From: Phycicoccus sp. Soil748
GTDB lineage: Bacteria > Actinomycetota > Actinomycetes > Actinomycetales > Dermatophilaceae
Length of the DNA stretch: 64,000 bases
Direction of reading: 5' to 3'
Assembly (NCBI RefSeq): GCF_001428025.1
Contig: NZ_LMSC01000007.1
Coordinates: 188,535 to 252,534, forward strand
The notes under the pieces: model-generated
Told to the model about the DNA's origin: nothing
Seen by the model: only the letters and a program-made list of their open reading frames with translations
Databases searched by the model: none
Part shown: piece by piece, positions 36,063 to 45,435 of the stretch
How positions within the stretch are numbered: position 1 is the stretch's first letter
Layout of the letters: each line of letters opens with the position of its first letter
Program-made: the position numbers and the translations under genes

Positions 36063-37187
36063 GTGAAGGTGTTCAAGCTGGCCGTGCTCGGCGGCCTGGT
36101 CGCGGCCTTCGGCCTGCAGGCGGCCGTGGTGCAGCGGTCCGTCACCGCGCAGCCCGCGGGCAGTCACGCTGCCGTGGCGGCTCCCGCCGTCCTGTCCACC
36201 GCCGACGTCCCCGACACGTGGTCCTTCGACGACCGTGACCGTGCCCGGCCCGTGGTGGTGCAGGCTGTCGCTGTCGCCCGGGTGACCCGGGCTGCCGCCG
36301 TCCGCCGGCCGCCGCGACCTCCCCGCACCGCCGCCACCGGCGCGATGCCCGCACCCGGCACCCCGCAGGCAGTCCTGGCCAAGGCCTATGTGTCCGCCGT
36401 GGCCAAGGCGCCGGACGGCTGCCACCTCAGCGCCGCCCACCTCGCAGCCATCGGCCAGGTCGAGTCCGGGTCGGTCGGCGGACGGTCGGTCGACGGCGAC
36501 CACCGGGTGACGCCCCAGATCTACGGTCCGCTGCTGGACGGCGGTCCGTTCGCGGTCGTGCACGACAGCGACGGTGGCGCGTACGACGGTGACAGCAGCT
36601 ACGACCGCGCGATGGGCCCGCTGCAGTTCCTCCCCGGCACCTGGCGCTGGGCGGGTCGCGACGGTGACGGCGACGGTCGCCGCGACCCCCAGAACGTCTT
36701 CGACGCAGCCCTGGCCACGGCCGGGTACCTGTGTGCGGACGGGCGCGACCTGCGAGCCGACGGGCAGCTGCGCTCGGCGATCCTGTCCTACAACTTCTCG
36801 GGTGACTACGTCGCAGCCGTCACCGACTGGGTCGCGTTCTTCAGCCGGCACGGGCTGGCCGCGATGGACGACGTGGCGTTCAGGGTCGGGTCCGGTGGCC
36901 GGGCGAGCGACCTGCCGGTCCCCGAGACCTCGACGACCTCGAGCACCTCGTCCACCACCAGCTCGTCCACCACGAGCACGGCGAGCACCACCACGCGACC
37001 CGCCACCACCCGGACGACGGCCCCGAGCGCCCCGTCGACGACGAGGACGGCGCCACCGACCCGCACACCCGTGCCGCCCCCGAGCTCGTCCTCGACCACC
37101 ACGCCAGCTCCGCCGACCACCACGACGCCGCCCTCGGACCCGGTCGTGCCGGCGCCCTCCGACACGACCCCGGGGGCCACGGGCTGA
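36063..37187 (+). CDS. Secreted lytic-transglycosylase-like protein
   Basis: A 374-residue protein. A signal peptide (LAVLGGLVAAFGLQAAVVQ) is followed by an Ala/Pro/Arg-rich stretch. The catalytic domain has AAIGQVESGSVGG, which holds the acidic Glu, then YDRAMGPLQFLPGTWRWAGR and FDAALATAGYLC, a goose-lysozyme/SLT-type layout. A long Thr/Ser/Pro C-terminal tail probably spans the wall. It would cleave peptidoglycan glycan strands. GTG 36063 has GGGGACGGC upstream, a weak site. Confidence 0.87.
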   Translation: MKVFKLAVLGGLVAAFGLQAAVVQRSVTAQPAGSHAAVAAPAVLSTADVPDTWSFDDRDRARPVVVQAVAVARVTRAAAVRRPPRPPRTAATGAMPAPGTPQAVLAKAYVSAVAKAPDGCHLSAAHLAAIGQVESGSVGGRSVDGDHRVTPQIYGPLLDGGPFAVVHDSDGGAYDGDSSYDRAMGPLQFLPGTWRWAGRDGDGDGRRDPQNVFDAALATAGYLCADGRDLRADGQLRSAILSYNFSGDYVAAVTDWVAFFSRHGLAAMDDVAFRVGSGGRASDLPVPETSTTSSTSSTTSSSTTSTASTTTRPATTRTTAPSAPSTTRTAPPTRTPVPPPSSSSTTTPAPPTTTTPPSDPVVPAPSDTTPGATG

Positions 37188-37251
37188 GACGCCCGACGTG
37201 ACGCCGGTCGCACCGCGAGCACGGACCGCAGCCGCGGCATACCCCTGCCAC

Positions 37252-37318
37252 TAGGGTTGTTGACCACAACGCACGAGCGTCATCGAGGACGGCACCCCCC
37301 ATCGGTGGGGTGGCCGTC
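37252..37318 (+). promoter_or_regulatory. -10 hexamer and structured 5' leader of the NDH-2 gene
   Basis: TAGGGT at 37252-37257 is a likely -10, giving an untranslated leader of about 80 nt. At 37288-37318, GACGGC-ACCCC pairs with GGGGTGGCCGTC (one bulge), followed by a T-rich CCTTCGTCTTTC. That layout resembles an intrinsic attenuator. Confidence 0.5.
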
Positions 37319-37346
37319 CTTCGTCTTTCACAGGAGAGTTGTCGGT

Positions 37347-38765
37347 ATGTCGCACGAGGCCCAGACCCGCCCCCGCCACCGCGTCGTCGTCATCGGCTCG
37401 GGATTCGGGGGGTTGTTCGGCACCCAGGCGCTCAAGCGCGCCGACGTCGACATCACGCTCATCGCCAAGACCACGCACCACCTGTTCCAGCCGCTGCTCT
37501 ACCAGGTGGCCACGGGCATCCTCTCCGAGGGCGAGATCGCCCCGGCGACGCGCGAGGTGCTCGCCCGGCAGGACAACGCGCGGGTCCTGCTCGGCAACGT
37601 CACGCACATCGACCTCGCCGCCCGCACGGTCACCTCGCGGGTGCTCGACCGCGAGACGGTCACGGCCTACGACTCGATCATCGTGGCCGCCGGGGCCGGC
37701 CAGTCCTACTTCGGCAACGACCAGTTCGCCCGCTACGCCCCCGGCATGAAGTCGATCGACGACGCCCTCGAGCTGCGCGGTCGCATCTTCGGTGCGTTCG
37801 AGTGGGCCGAGCTGGCCAGCACCCCCAAGGAGATCCAGCGCCTCATGACGTTCGTCGTCGTGGGCGCCGGCCCCACCGGGGTCGAGATGGCCGGCCAGAT
37901 CGCGGAGCTGTCGCGGCGCACCCTCCGGCGTGACTTCCGGGCCATCGACACCAGCCGCGCCCGCATCGTCCTGCTCGACGCGGCTCCGACCGTGCTCGGC
38001 GCGTTCGGTGACCACCTCGGCGCGAAGGCGGCCGAGAAGCTGCGCAGCCTCGGGGTCGAGGTGCAGCTCGGCGCCATGGTCACGGGCGTCGACGCCACGG
38101 GCATCGACGTCAAGGACTCCGACGGCAGCACCCGACGCATCGAGGCCGTGACCAAGGTCTGGGCCGCCGGGGTCCAGGCCTCGGAGCTCGGCGCCCAGCT
38201 CGCCGAGCAGTCCGGTGCCCAGGTCGACCGCGCCGGCCGCGTGCAGGTCAACGACGACCTGACCCTCCCGGGCCACCCGGAGGTCTTCGTCGTCGGCGAC
38301 ATGGCGGCCCTCAAGGGCTACCCCGGTGTGGCCCAGGTGGCCATCCAGGGCTCCCGCTACGCCGCGGACCAGATCAAGCGCCGCCTCGCCGGGAAGGAGC
38401 CGGCCGGCCCGTTCGCCTACAAGGACAAGGGCTCGATGGCGACGATCTCGCGGTTCAGCGCGGTCGCCTCGATCGGCAAGCTGCACTTCAGCGGCTTCGC
38501 CGCCTGGGTGCTGTGGCTCGCGGTGCACCTCGTCTACATCATCGGGTTCAAGCACCGCCTGACCACGCTGCTGCACTGGGCCGTCAGCTTCGTCGGCCGC
38601 GGCCGGTCGGAGCGCACGGTGACCGAGCAGCAGGTGTTCGCGCGCACCGCGATCGAGCAGCTGGGGGAGGGGTACGCGCCCTCCCTGCCGCGGGTGCCCG
38701 CCGACAAGCGACCGCCGGCCCAGTCCGTCGCCCAGGCCCGCGAGCAGGGCAGCAGCACCCTCTGA
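37347..38765 (+). CDS. ndh: Type II NADH dehydrogenase (NDH-2)
   Basis: A 472-residue FAD enzyme. It has an FAD-binding motif VVVIGSGFGGLFG near the N-terminus, a second NAD-binding loop FVVVGAGPTGVEMAGQIAE in the middle, and the late FAD motif PEVFVVGDMAALKG. A hydrophobic C-terminal segment (WVLWLAVHLVYIIGF) anchors it to the membrane. It passes electrons from NADH to menaquinone without pumping protons. ATG 37347 is preceded by AGGAGAG. The length fits the family. Confidence 0.94.
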   Translation: MSHEAQTRPRHRVVVIGSGFGGLFGTQALKRADVDITLIAKTTHHLFQPLLYQVATGILSEGEIAPATREVLARQDNARVLLGNVTHIDLAARTVTSRVLDRETVTAYDSIIVAAGAGQSYFGNDQFARYAPGMKSIDDALELRGRIFGAFEWAELASTPKEIQRLMTFVVVGAGPTGVEMAGQIAELSRRTLRRDFRAIDTSRARIVLLDAAPTVLGAFGDHLGAKAAEKLRSLGVEVQLGAMVTGVDATGIDVKDSDGSTRRIEAVTKVWAAGVQASELGAQLAEQSGAQVDRAGRVQVNDDLTLPGHPEVFVVGDMAALKGYPGVAQVAIQGSRYAADQIKRRLAGKEPAGPFAYKDKGSMATISRFSAVASIGKLHFSGFAAWVLWLAVHLVYIIGFKHRLTTLLHWAVSFVGRGRSERTVTEQQVFARTAIEQLGEGYAPSLPRVPADKRPPAQSVAQAREQGSSTL

Positions 38766-38815
38766 CCCCGACGCGGTGCCGGCCCAGGTCGGGCGCGCGA
38801 GCCGGGGGCTTCGCC

Positions 38816-38821
38816 TAGGGT
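38816..38821 (+). promoter_or_regulatory. -10 hexamer TAGGGT before the M16 peptidase gene
   Basis: It ends 6 nt upstream of ATG 38828, which would make that ATG the transcription start. The in-frame TTG at 38822 lies within the spacer and is unlikely to be used. Confidence 0.55.
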
Positions 38822-38827
38822 TTGGCC

Positions 38828-40111
38828 ATGCCCCTGGACTACCCGATCCACCAGCGGACCCTGGCGAACGGCCTGCGCGTCGTCGTCTCGCCCGACCCGA
38901 GCGTCCCGACCGTCACGGTCAACCTGTGGGTCAACGTGGGTTCGCGGCACGAGACGCCGGGCCGCACCGGGTTCGCGCACCTCTTCGAGCACCTGATGTT
39001 CCAGGGGTCGCGCAACATCGCCAGCGGTGAGCACTTCACGCGGCTGATGGCCGAGGGCGGCCGACTCAACGCGACGACCTGGTTCGACCGCACCAACTAC
39101 TTCGAGACGGTGCCCAAGGGTGCCTACGAGCTGGCGCTGTGGATGGAGGCCGACCGCCACGGCCACCTCCTGGACGCCGTGACGCAGGAGAACCTCGACA
39201 ACCAGCGGGACGTCGTCAAGGAGGAGAAGCGCCAGCGCTACGACAACGTCCCCTACGGCAAGGCCCTGATCGAGGTGTATGCCGCGGTCTTCCCGCCCGA
39301 GCACCCCTACCACCACCCGACGATCGGCTCGATGGAGGACCTCGACGCCGCGAGCCTCGAGGACGTGCACGCGTTCTTCCGGCGCTACTACGGGCCCAAC
39401 AACACGGTGCTGACCCTGGTCGGCGACCTCACCGCGGAGGAGGGGTTCGCCGCGGCCGAGCGCTACTTCGGGCACCTGCCGGCGACGGCCGAGACGCCGC
39501 GCGACACCCTGCCGCAGCTGGCGCCCCTCACCGCACCGGTCACGGTCGACCGTCCCGGCGCCGTGCCCAACGATCGCGTCCACATCGCCTTCCGGCTGCC
39601 GGTCGACAACACCGACGAGTTCTTCGCCTCTGCGCTGGCCATCGACGCCCTCGGGGGGCTGTCGACCTCGCGCCTGGTGCAACGGCTCGTTCGTCGCGAG
39701 CAGGTCGCCAACGCCGTGCAGGCCCACGCCATGGGCTTCGTGGACGGGGTGTCGCTCGGGTTCTTCGTCCTCGACGTCGCCGACGGCCAGGACCCCGCGA
39801 CCTTGGAGGCGGCCGTCGTCGAGGAGCTCGAGCGGTTCGCCGTCGAGGGGCCGACCGCCGTGGAGATGGAGTCGGCGCTGGCCCAGTCCGAGCGCAGCTG
39901 GCTCTCTGCCCTGGCCGGGCACGAGGAGCGGGCCGACCTCATCAGCCAGCACGTCCTCCTCCATGACGACGAGCAGTTCGTCAACACGTTCCTCGACCGC
40001 ATCGGCCAGGTCACGCCCGACCAGGTGCGGGAGGCCGCCGCCGCCTGGCTGCGCCCTGAGAGCCGGGCCGTCGTGCGGCACCTCGTGGCCGCCGAGGAGG
40101 ACGCCGCATGA
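38828..40111 (+). CDS. M16 zinc peptidase, catalytic subunit
   Basis: A 427-residue M16 peptidase. The inverted zinc motif HLFEH is present in GFAHLFEHLMFQGS (about residues 52-65), with a downstream Glu in the VVKEEKRQRYDN helix. Two structural halves of the pitrilysin fold are visible (YYGPNNTVLTLVGDL ends the first). It pairs with the following gene to form a bacterial M16B heterodimer that degrades unfolded peptides. The leaderless ATG is at 38828. The stop overlaps the partner's ATG. Confidence 0.93.
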   Translation: MPLDYPIHQRTLANGLRVVVSPDPSVPTVTVNLWVNVGSRHETPGRTGFAHLFEHLMFQGSRNIASGEHFTRLMAEGGRLNATTWFDRTNYFETVPKGAYELALWMEADRHGHLLDAVTQENLDNQRDVVKEEKRQRYDNVPYGKALIEVYAAVFPPEHPYHHPTIGSMEDLDAASLEDVHAFFRRYYGPNNTVLTLVGDLTAEEGFAAAERYFGHLPATAETPRDTLPQLAPLTAPVTVDRPGAVPNDRVHIAFRLPVDNTDEFFASALAIDALGGLSTSRLVQRLVRREQVANAVQAHAMGFVDGVSLGFFVLDVADGQDPATLEAAVVEELERFAVEGPTAVEMESALAQSERSWLSALAGHEERADLISQHVLLHDDEQFVNTFLDRIGQVTPDQVREAAAAWLRPESRAVVRHLVAAEEDAA

Positions 40112-41475
40112 GCACCGTGACCGAGGCCCAGGGCGACGCGGCGCGCCCCGAGGTCGCCCCACCGGGCCCGTGGAGCTTCCCGGTCCCCGCCCGGCACACC
40201 TTGTCCAACGGCATCGAGCTGCTCGCCTACGACATCCCGGGCCAGTACGTCGTCTCCGTACGCACCGTGCTGCCGCTGCCGCTGTCGGCCGAGCCGCGCC
40301 ACATCGAGGGCGTGGCCACGGCGATGGCCCGGCTGCTCGACGAGGGCACTGCCGAGCACTCGCCCGAGGAGTTCGCAGAGCTGTTGGAACGCAAGGGCAT
40401 CGCGCTCGGCGCGTCGGTCAACGAGGCCGGCCTCGGCGTCGACCTCGACGTGCCCAAGCGCCACCTCCCGGAGGCGCTGGGGCTGCTCAGGCTGGCCCTC
40501 GCCGAGCCGGTCTTCCCGCAGGCGGAGGTCGAGCGCATCCGCCGGACGCGCCTGGCCGAGATCGAGCAGGAGCGTGCACTCGCGCCGCAACGGGCCGCCC
40601 GTGAGTTCGTCGCCACCTTCTACGACGCCGACGACCGGGCCTCGCGCCCGAGCGCCGGGACGGCCGAGACCGTCGGTGCGCTCACCCGGCAGGACGTCGT
40701 GGCCTTCCACGCCCGTCACGTCGGCCCGCAGGGCATGACCGTGGTCGTCGCCGGAGACCTCTCCGGCCTGGACGTGGTCGACGACTTCGAGCAGACGCTC
40801 GGCTCGTGGGAGGCGACGAGGCAGACCACGCCCGGCGCGGCCGCGGTGCGCTCACCCGATGCCGCGCGCATCGTCCTGGTCGACCGCCCCGGCTCGGTGC
40901 AGAGCGAGCTCTTCGTGGGTTGCGCCGGACCCGACCGGCGCGCCGAGGGCGGCTGGGCGCCGTACCCGGTGTTGGGCTTCGTCATCGGAGGCTCGCCGAA
41001 CGCGCGGGTCGACGCGGTGCTGCGCGAGGAGAAGGGCTACACCTACGGCATCCGCTCGGTGTTCCGGCCCCGCAGCTCCGGCGGTCTCTTCCTCACCTCG
41101 GGCTCGGTGCGCGCCAACTCCACGGTGGAGTCGGTGGGCCTGCTGCTCGACATCCTCGACGGTGTGCGTGAGGGGCTCACCGACGACGAGGTCCGGGCGG
41201 GGGTCGACTTCGTGAGCAAGACCGCCCCCGGGCGCTTCGCCACCGCCGACGCCGTCGCCGACGAGGCCGCGACGCTGGCGCTGGAGGGCCTGACGACCGA
41301 GTTCACGACCAGCAACCTCGAGCGCATCCGCGCGCTGACGGCCGACGACCTCGTCACGGCCTACCGGCGCTGGGTGCAGGGGGAGTGGACGGTGGTCGTG
41401 GTCGGTGACGCGTCGGCACACGCCGAGGGGATCCGGAGCCTGGGCCGCGGAGAGGTCGCGGTAGTCCCCAACTGA
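40108..41475 (+). CDS. M16 family non-catalytic partner subunit
   Basis: A 455-residue M16-fold protein without the zinc motif: the HxxEH position reads ATAMARLLDEGT. It keeps the fold segments LSNGIELLAYDIPGQY at the N-terminus, GMTVVVAGDLSG in the middle and EKGYTYGIRSVFRP in the second half, the Arg/Tyr-containing helper region of such partners. It should pair with the upstream subunit. Its ATG overlaps the upstream stop (ATGA). It is convergent with hisN, with 4 nt between stops. Confidence 0.9.
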   Translation: MSTVTEAQGDAARPEVAPPGPWSFPVPARHTLSNGIELLAYDIPGQYVVSVRTVLPLPLSAEPRHIEGVATAMARLLDEGTAEHSPEEFAELLERKGIALGASVNEAGLGVDLDVPKRHLPEALGLLRLALAEPVFPQAEVERIRRTRLAEIEQERALAPQRAAREFVATFYDADDRASRPSAGTAETVGALTRQDVVAFHARHVGPQGMTVVVAGDLSGLDVVDDFEQTLGSWEATRQTTPGAAAVRSPDAARIVLVDRPGSVQSELFVGCAGPDRRAEGGWAPYPVLGFVIGGSPNARVDAVLREEKGYTYGIRSVFRPRSSGGLFLTSGSVRANSTVESVGLLLDILDGVREGLTDDEVRAGVDFVSKTAPGRFATADAVADEAATLALEGLTTEFTTSNLERIRALTADDLVTAYRRWVQGEWTVVVVGDASAHAEGIRSLGRGEVAVVPN

Positions 41476-41479
41476 GGGG

Positions 41480-42271
41480 TCAGGCCCGGGCGTCGGTCCC
41501 GAGCCGCTCGAGCACCTCGTCGTGCAGGATCCCGTTGGTGGCCAACGCGTTCCCGCCCCACGGCCCGTCCTGTCCGGCGAGGGAGGTGAAGCGGCCGCCG
41601 GCCTCGGTGACGATGGGCACCAGGGCGGCCATGTCGTGCACGGCCAGCTCCGGCTCCGCGGCGATGTCGACCGCACCCTCGGCCACGAGCATGTAGGACC
41701 AGAAGTCGCCGAAGGCGCGGGTGCGCCAGCAGTCGTCGGTCAGCTCGAGGAACTGCGCGTGGCGGTCGACCCGGCGCCAGCCGGCGAGGCTCGAGTAGGA
41801 CAGGGACGCGTCCTCGACGCGCGACACCTTCGAGACGTGGATGCGCTTGGCGGCAGCCAGCGAGCGACCCGACCAGGCGCCCGAGCCGTTCGCCGCCCAC
41901 CACCGCCGCCCGAGTGCCGGTGCGGCGACGAGGCCGAGCACCGGCATGCCGTCGTCGACGAGCGAGATCAGGGTGGCCCAGGCCGGCACACCCCGCACGA
42001 AGTTGTGGGTGCCGTCGATCGGGTCGATGACCCAGCGCCGGGGTCCGTGCCCGGTGGTCTCGAACTCCTCGCCCTCGACGGCGTCACGAGGTCGGGTCCG
42101 CTTGAGCTGGCTGCGGACGAGCTCCTCGGCCGCCTTGTCCGCGTCGCTCACGAGGGTGAGGTCGGGCTTGGACTCGACGACGAGGTCCTCCGCCCTGAAC
42201 CGGGCCATCGTGATCCGCTCGACGGCGTCCGCCAGGACGTGGGCAAGGCGCAGGTCGTCGTCGTAGGGCAC
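41480..42271 (-). CDS. hisN: Inositol-monophosphatase-family histidinol-phosphatase
   Basis: A 263-residue phosphatase. The Mg2+ motifs are present: EGEEFETTG (Glu), [15 protein letters not shown] (DPxDGT) and [14 protein letters not shown] (WD/HD motif variant). The THNF form and length match the HisN group that removes phosphate from L-histidinol phosphate in actinobacteria, though inositol phosphatase activity cannot be excluded. The GTG at 42271 follows TAGCGT by 6 nt, another leaderless start. No other his gene is in the window. Confidence 0.85.
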   Translation of the reverse strand: MPYDDDLRLAHVLADAVERITMARFRAEDLVVESKPDLTLVSDADKAAEELVRSQLKRTRPRDAVEGEEFETTGHGPRRWVIDPIDGTHNFVRGVPAWATLISLVDDGMPVLGLVAAPALGRRWWAANGSGAWSGRSLAAAKRIHVSKVSRVEDASLSYSSLAGWRRVDRHAQFLELTDDCWRTRAFGDFWSYMLVAEGAVDIAAEPELAVHDMAALVPIVTEAGGRFTSLAGQDGPWGGNALATNGILHDEVLERLGTDARA

Positions 42272-42595
42272 CTGCCCACGCTAGCCCGTCGGCGTCGCCG
42301 GGCGGGGGACCGCCACGGTGGCCGCCCGCTGACCGGCACGGCGAACGGCTTCCGGACGAAGGCCCCGAACCGGCCAAACGCCGCGCCCGCCGAAGATCTG
42401 CTCTCGGCAAGGGCTCGGGACGATCACGTTTTTGTCTCGGGTTGGCTGAGAACGTCGCCTTTACTCCTTGCTTGCTCTTTCATGGGTGCCACAACACGAA
42501 CGCCCTGTGCGTTACAGGGCTGCGCTCCACCCGGTGAGCAGCCCGGACCGACCCGTCCGATTCCGGACGGCTGACCCTTAAGTAGGAGGACATCA
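42272..42595. promoter_or_regulatory. Gene-free region upstream of the peptide ABC operon
   Basis: It contains the TAGCGT -10 of the hisN-like gene (minus strand, 42278-42283), a CCCTGT/ACAGGG hairpin near 42510, a CGTCCG/CGGACG hairpin near 42560 and a TAGGAGG ribosome site just before 42596. A T-rich stretch at 42427-42480 has lower GC and probably holds the ABC operon promoter, but I cannot place its hexamers securely. Confidence 0.55.
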
Positions 42596-44260
42596 ATGCG
42601 AGGAACTACTCGCACGGTGACCCTGTTTGCCGGTGTTGCCTCTGTCGCGCTGCTTGCTGCAGCGTGCGGTGGCGGTAGCGACAAGACGGGCGCCAGCTCC
42701 AGTGCCAGCGGCGGCAAGACCGGCGGCACTGTCACGGTCCGTGGGTGCAACCCCCAGAACCCGCTCATCCCCAGCAACACCACGGAGACCTGTGGTGGAA
42801 ACGTGCTCGACGCCATCACGGCCAAGCTCGTCCACTACAACCCGGAGACGGCTGCTCCCGAGAACGACATCGCGGACAAGATCGAGTCCACGGACAACCA
42901 GAACTTCACCGTCACCCTGAAGAAGGGTTACAAGTTCCACGACGGCACCGAGGTCAAGTCCAAGAACTTCGTCGACGCCTGGAACTACGCGGCCTACGGC
43001 CCGAACGCCCAGTCCTCCGGCTACTTCATGGAGCCCATCGAGGGCTTCGGCGACCTGCAGTGCGCGGGCAAGGACTCCGAGGACCCCTGCAAGGGTTACA
43101 CCCCGAAGGCCAAGACCATGACCGGTCTCGTGGTGAAGGACGACTACACCTTCACCATCAAGACGACCGAGAAGGTCTCCAACATGCCGGTCCGTCTCGG
43201 CTACTCGGCCTTCTCCCCGCTGCCCGACTCGTTCTTCAACGACCCGAAGGCCTTCGGCGAGAAGCCGATCGGCGCCGGCCCGTTCAAGTTCGACTCCTGG
43301 ACCAAGAACACCGAGATCAAGCTCAGCAAGTTCGCTGACTACTCGGGCAAGTTCGGTGGCAAGCTCGACAACATCACGTTCAAGATTTACCAGGACGCTG
43401 ACGCTGCCTACACCGACGTCCAGGCCAACAACCTCGACGTGACCGACGAGGTTCCCTCCTCGGCGATGATCGACGACAAGTACAAGCAGGACCTTCCGGA
43501 CCGCAACGCCCAGAAGGCCGTCGGCGTCATCCAGACGATCACGTTCGCGCCGTCCAAGGTCGACCCGAACTACGCCGACCCGAAGGTCCGCCAGGCGATC
43601 TCGATGGCGATCGACCGCCCGACGATCATCAAGCAGATCTTCAACAACACCCGTCAGCCCGCCACCGGCTGGGTCTCCCCGGTCGTGGACGGCTACAAGG
43701 CCAACCAGTGTGGCGAGTGGTGCACGTTCGACGCTGCCAAGGCGAAGGCCAAGCTCGACGAGGCCGGTGGCTTCAAGGGCGGCAAGATGACCATCTCCTA
43801 CAACGCCGACGCCTCTCACAAGGCGTGGGTCGAGGCGACCTGCAACTCCATCAAGGGTGCCCTCGGTGTCGACTGTGTCGCCACCCCGGTCGTGGACTTC
43901 TCCACCTTCCGCGCCAACATCGCGGCCCGCAAGATGAAGGGCATGTTCCGCACCGGCTGGCAGATGGACTACCCGTCGATCGAGAACTTCCTCGCCCCGA
44001 TCTTCAAGACCGGCGCGTCCTCCAACGACGGTGACTACAGCAACCCCGAGTTCGACAAGCTCCTCAACGAGGCTGCTGCCCAGACGGACGCCGCCCAGGC
44101 GAACGCCAAGTACCAGCAGGCCGAGGCGCTCCTCGCGAACGACATGCCGGCCATCCCGATGTGGTACTCCACCGCCACCTTCGGCTGGTCCGACAAGGTC
44201 ACCGGTGTCAAGATCACCGCGTTCGGCACGATCGACTTCTCCAGCCTCGCGCTGAAGTAA
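42596..44260 (+). CDS. Peptide ABC transporter substrate-binding lipoprotein
   Basis: A 554-residue extracellular solute-binding protein of family 5 (DppA/OppA). The signal peptide ends in VALLAAACGGGS (lipobox LAAAC). The core has DIADKIESTDNQNFTVTLKK, YKFHDGTEVKSKNFVDAW and PKVRQAISMAIDRPTIIKQI, signature segments of the family. It captures oligopeptides and delivers them to the permeases encoded next. TAGGAGG precedes ATG 42596. Its codon use is more even (AAG, AAC, TTC rich), as for a highly expressed gene. Confidence 0.95.
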   Translation: MRGTTRTVTLFAGVASVALLAAACGGGSDKTGASSSASGGKTGGTVTVRGCNPQNPLIPSNTTETCGGNVLDAITAKLVHYNPETAAPENDIADKIESTDNQNFTVTLKKGYKFHDGTEVKSKNFVDAWNYAAYGPNAQSSGYFMEPIEGFGDLQCAGKDSEDPCKGYTPKAKTMTGLVVKDDYTFTIKTTEKVSNMPVRLGYSAFSPLPDSFFNDPKAFGEKPIGAGPFKFDSWTKNTEIKLSKFADYSGKFGGKLDNITFKIYQDADAAYTDVQANNLDVTDEVPSSAMIDDKYKQDLPDRNAQKAVGVIQTITFAPSKVDPNYADPKVRQAISMAIDRPTIIKQIFNNTRQPATGWVSPVVDGYKANQCGEWCTFDAAKAKAKLDEAGGFKGGKMTISYNADASHKAWVEATCNSIKGALGVDCVATPVVDFSTFRANIAARKMKGMFRTGWQMDYPSIENFLAPIFKTGASSNDGDYSNPEFDKLLNEAAAQTDAAQANAKYQQAEALLANDMPAIPMWYSTATFGWSDKVTGVKITAFGTIDFSSLALK

Positions 44261-44310
44261 GCCGTCCCGGGAATCCCTGCAACCGCAGGGTGACCCACCC
44301 ACAGCGTCGT

Positions 44311-44339
44311 CGGCCTGCCGGCCCAGTGTCGGCAGGCCG
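44311..44339 (+). terminator. Hairpin between the binding-protein and permease genes
   Basis: CGGCCTGCCG at 44311-44320 pairs with 44330-44339. It lies 50 nt after the binding-protein stop and probably limits read-through so that the binding protein is made in excess. A -10-like TATGTT at 44403-44408 may give the permease genes extra transcription. Confidence 0.6.
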
Positions 44340-44508
44340 ATGGCCTGTCCGGGGGCAGTCGAGGGGAGACCCCGCCTCCTGCCCCCAGCACCCCCCATAC
44401 GACTATGTTGTGATGAGCAGCGGCGCCCACGTGATGTAACGTCCCGGCTCGTCCAGCCACGCCAGCGGGAACACCCCCACCCGGTGGCGTCAAACCAGAG
44501 GAGGTGAC

Positions 44509-45435
44509 GTGTACAAGTACATCTTGCGGCGATTGATCCAGATGATCCCGGTTCTGCTTGGCGCCACGTTCATCATTTTTGCCATGGTCTACGCGCTCCC
44601 CGGCGATCCCACGATCGGCCTCTGCGGTGAGCGCCCCTGCCCGGCGGCCTTCGTCGCGGAGTTCCGCGACAAGCACGGGCTCAACGACCCGCTGCACGTC
44701 CGCTACCTCACCTACATGGGCAACCTCCTCCAAGGCGACCTGGGCACGAACTTCCGTGACATCAAGGTCGTCGACGAGCTCGCCCAGCGCTACCCGGTCA
44801 CGACGAAGCTGGCCGCCATGGCCATCCTCTTCGAGACGGTCATCGGCATCATCGCCGGTGTCCTCGCGGGCATCCGCAAGGGCAAGTTCATCGACAACCT
44901 GGTCCTGGTGAGCACGCTCTTCGTCATCTCCGTGCCGGTCTTCGTCATCGGTGTCTCGCTCCAGTACTCCTTCGGCCTGAAGTGGCCCATCTTCCCGGCC
45001 ACCGTCGGCTCGGACGCCACGGTCTACCGCCTGGTCCTGCCTGCGTTCGTGCTCGGCAGCGCGTCCATCGCGTACGCCGCACGACTCACGCGCACCAACC
45101 TCGTCGAGAACCTGCGCGCCGACTACCTGCGCACGGCCATCGCCAAGGGGATGTCGCGTCCACGCATGCTCGGCGTGCACGCCCTGCGCAACTCGCTCAT
45201 CCCGGTCGTCACCTTCATCGGCGCCGACTTCGGCGGCCTGCTCGGTGGCGCCATCGTCACCGAGCGCATCTTCAACATCCAGGGCGTCGGTGGCTTCCTG
45301 TTCACCGGCATCCGCAACCGCGACCCGGTGAGTGTCGTGGGCACCGTGACCATCCTGGTGCTCGTCTTCCTTGTCGTGAACCTGCTCGTCGACCTCCTGT
45401 ACGGCGTGCTCGACCCGAGGATCAGCCATGACTGA
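44509..45435 (+). CDS. Peptide ABC transporter permease (DppB/OppB type)
   Basis: A 308-residue membrane protein with six helices. The N-terminus YILRRLIQMIPVLLGATFII and the EAA loop DYLRTAIAKGMSRPRMLGVH are typical of DppB. It forms half of the channel. The GTG at 44509 is preceded by AGGAGGTGA, an almost full match to the 16S rRNA tail. The stop overlaps the next gene's ATG by 8 nt. Confidence 0.95.
   Translation: MYKYILRRLIQMIPVLLGATFIIFAMVYALPGDPTIGLCGERPCPAAFVAEFRDKHGLNDPLHVRYLTYMGNLLQGDLGTNFRDIKVVDELAQRYPVTTKLAAMAILFETVIGIIAGVLAGIRKGKFIDNLVLVSTLFVISVPVFVIGVSLQYSFGLKWPIFPATVGSDATVYRLVLPAFVLGSASIAYAARLTRTNLVENLRADYLRTAIAKGMSRPRMLGVHALRNSLIPVVTFIGADFGGLLGGAIVTERIFNIQGVGGFLFTGIRNRDPVSVVGTVTILVLVFLVVNLLVDLLYGVLDPRISHD

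Noticed and set aside
36900-37180. Thr/Ser/Pro-rich repeats as a separate repeat element
   Set aside because: They encode the low-complexity tail of the lytic-transglycosylase-like protein and are not regular at the DNA level.
42593-44398. 601-residue minus-strand open frame
   Set aside because: Antisense shadow of the peptide-binding protein gene.
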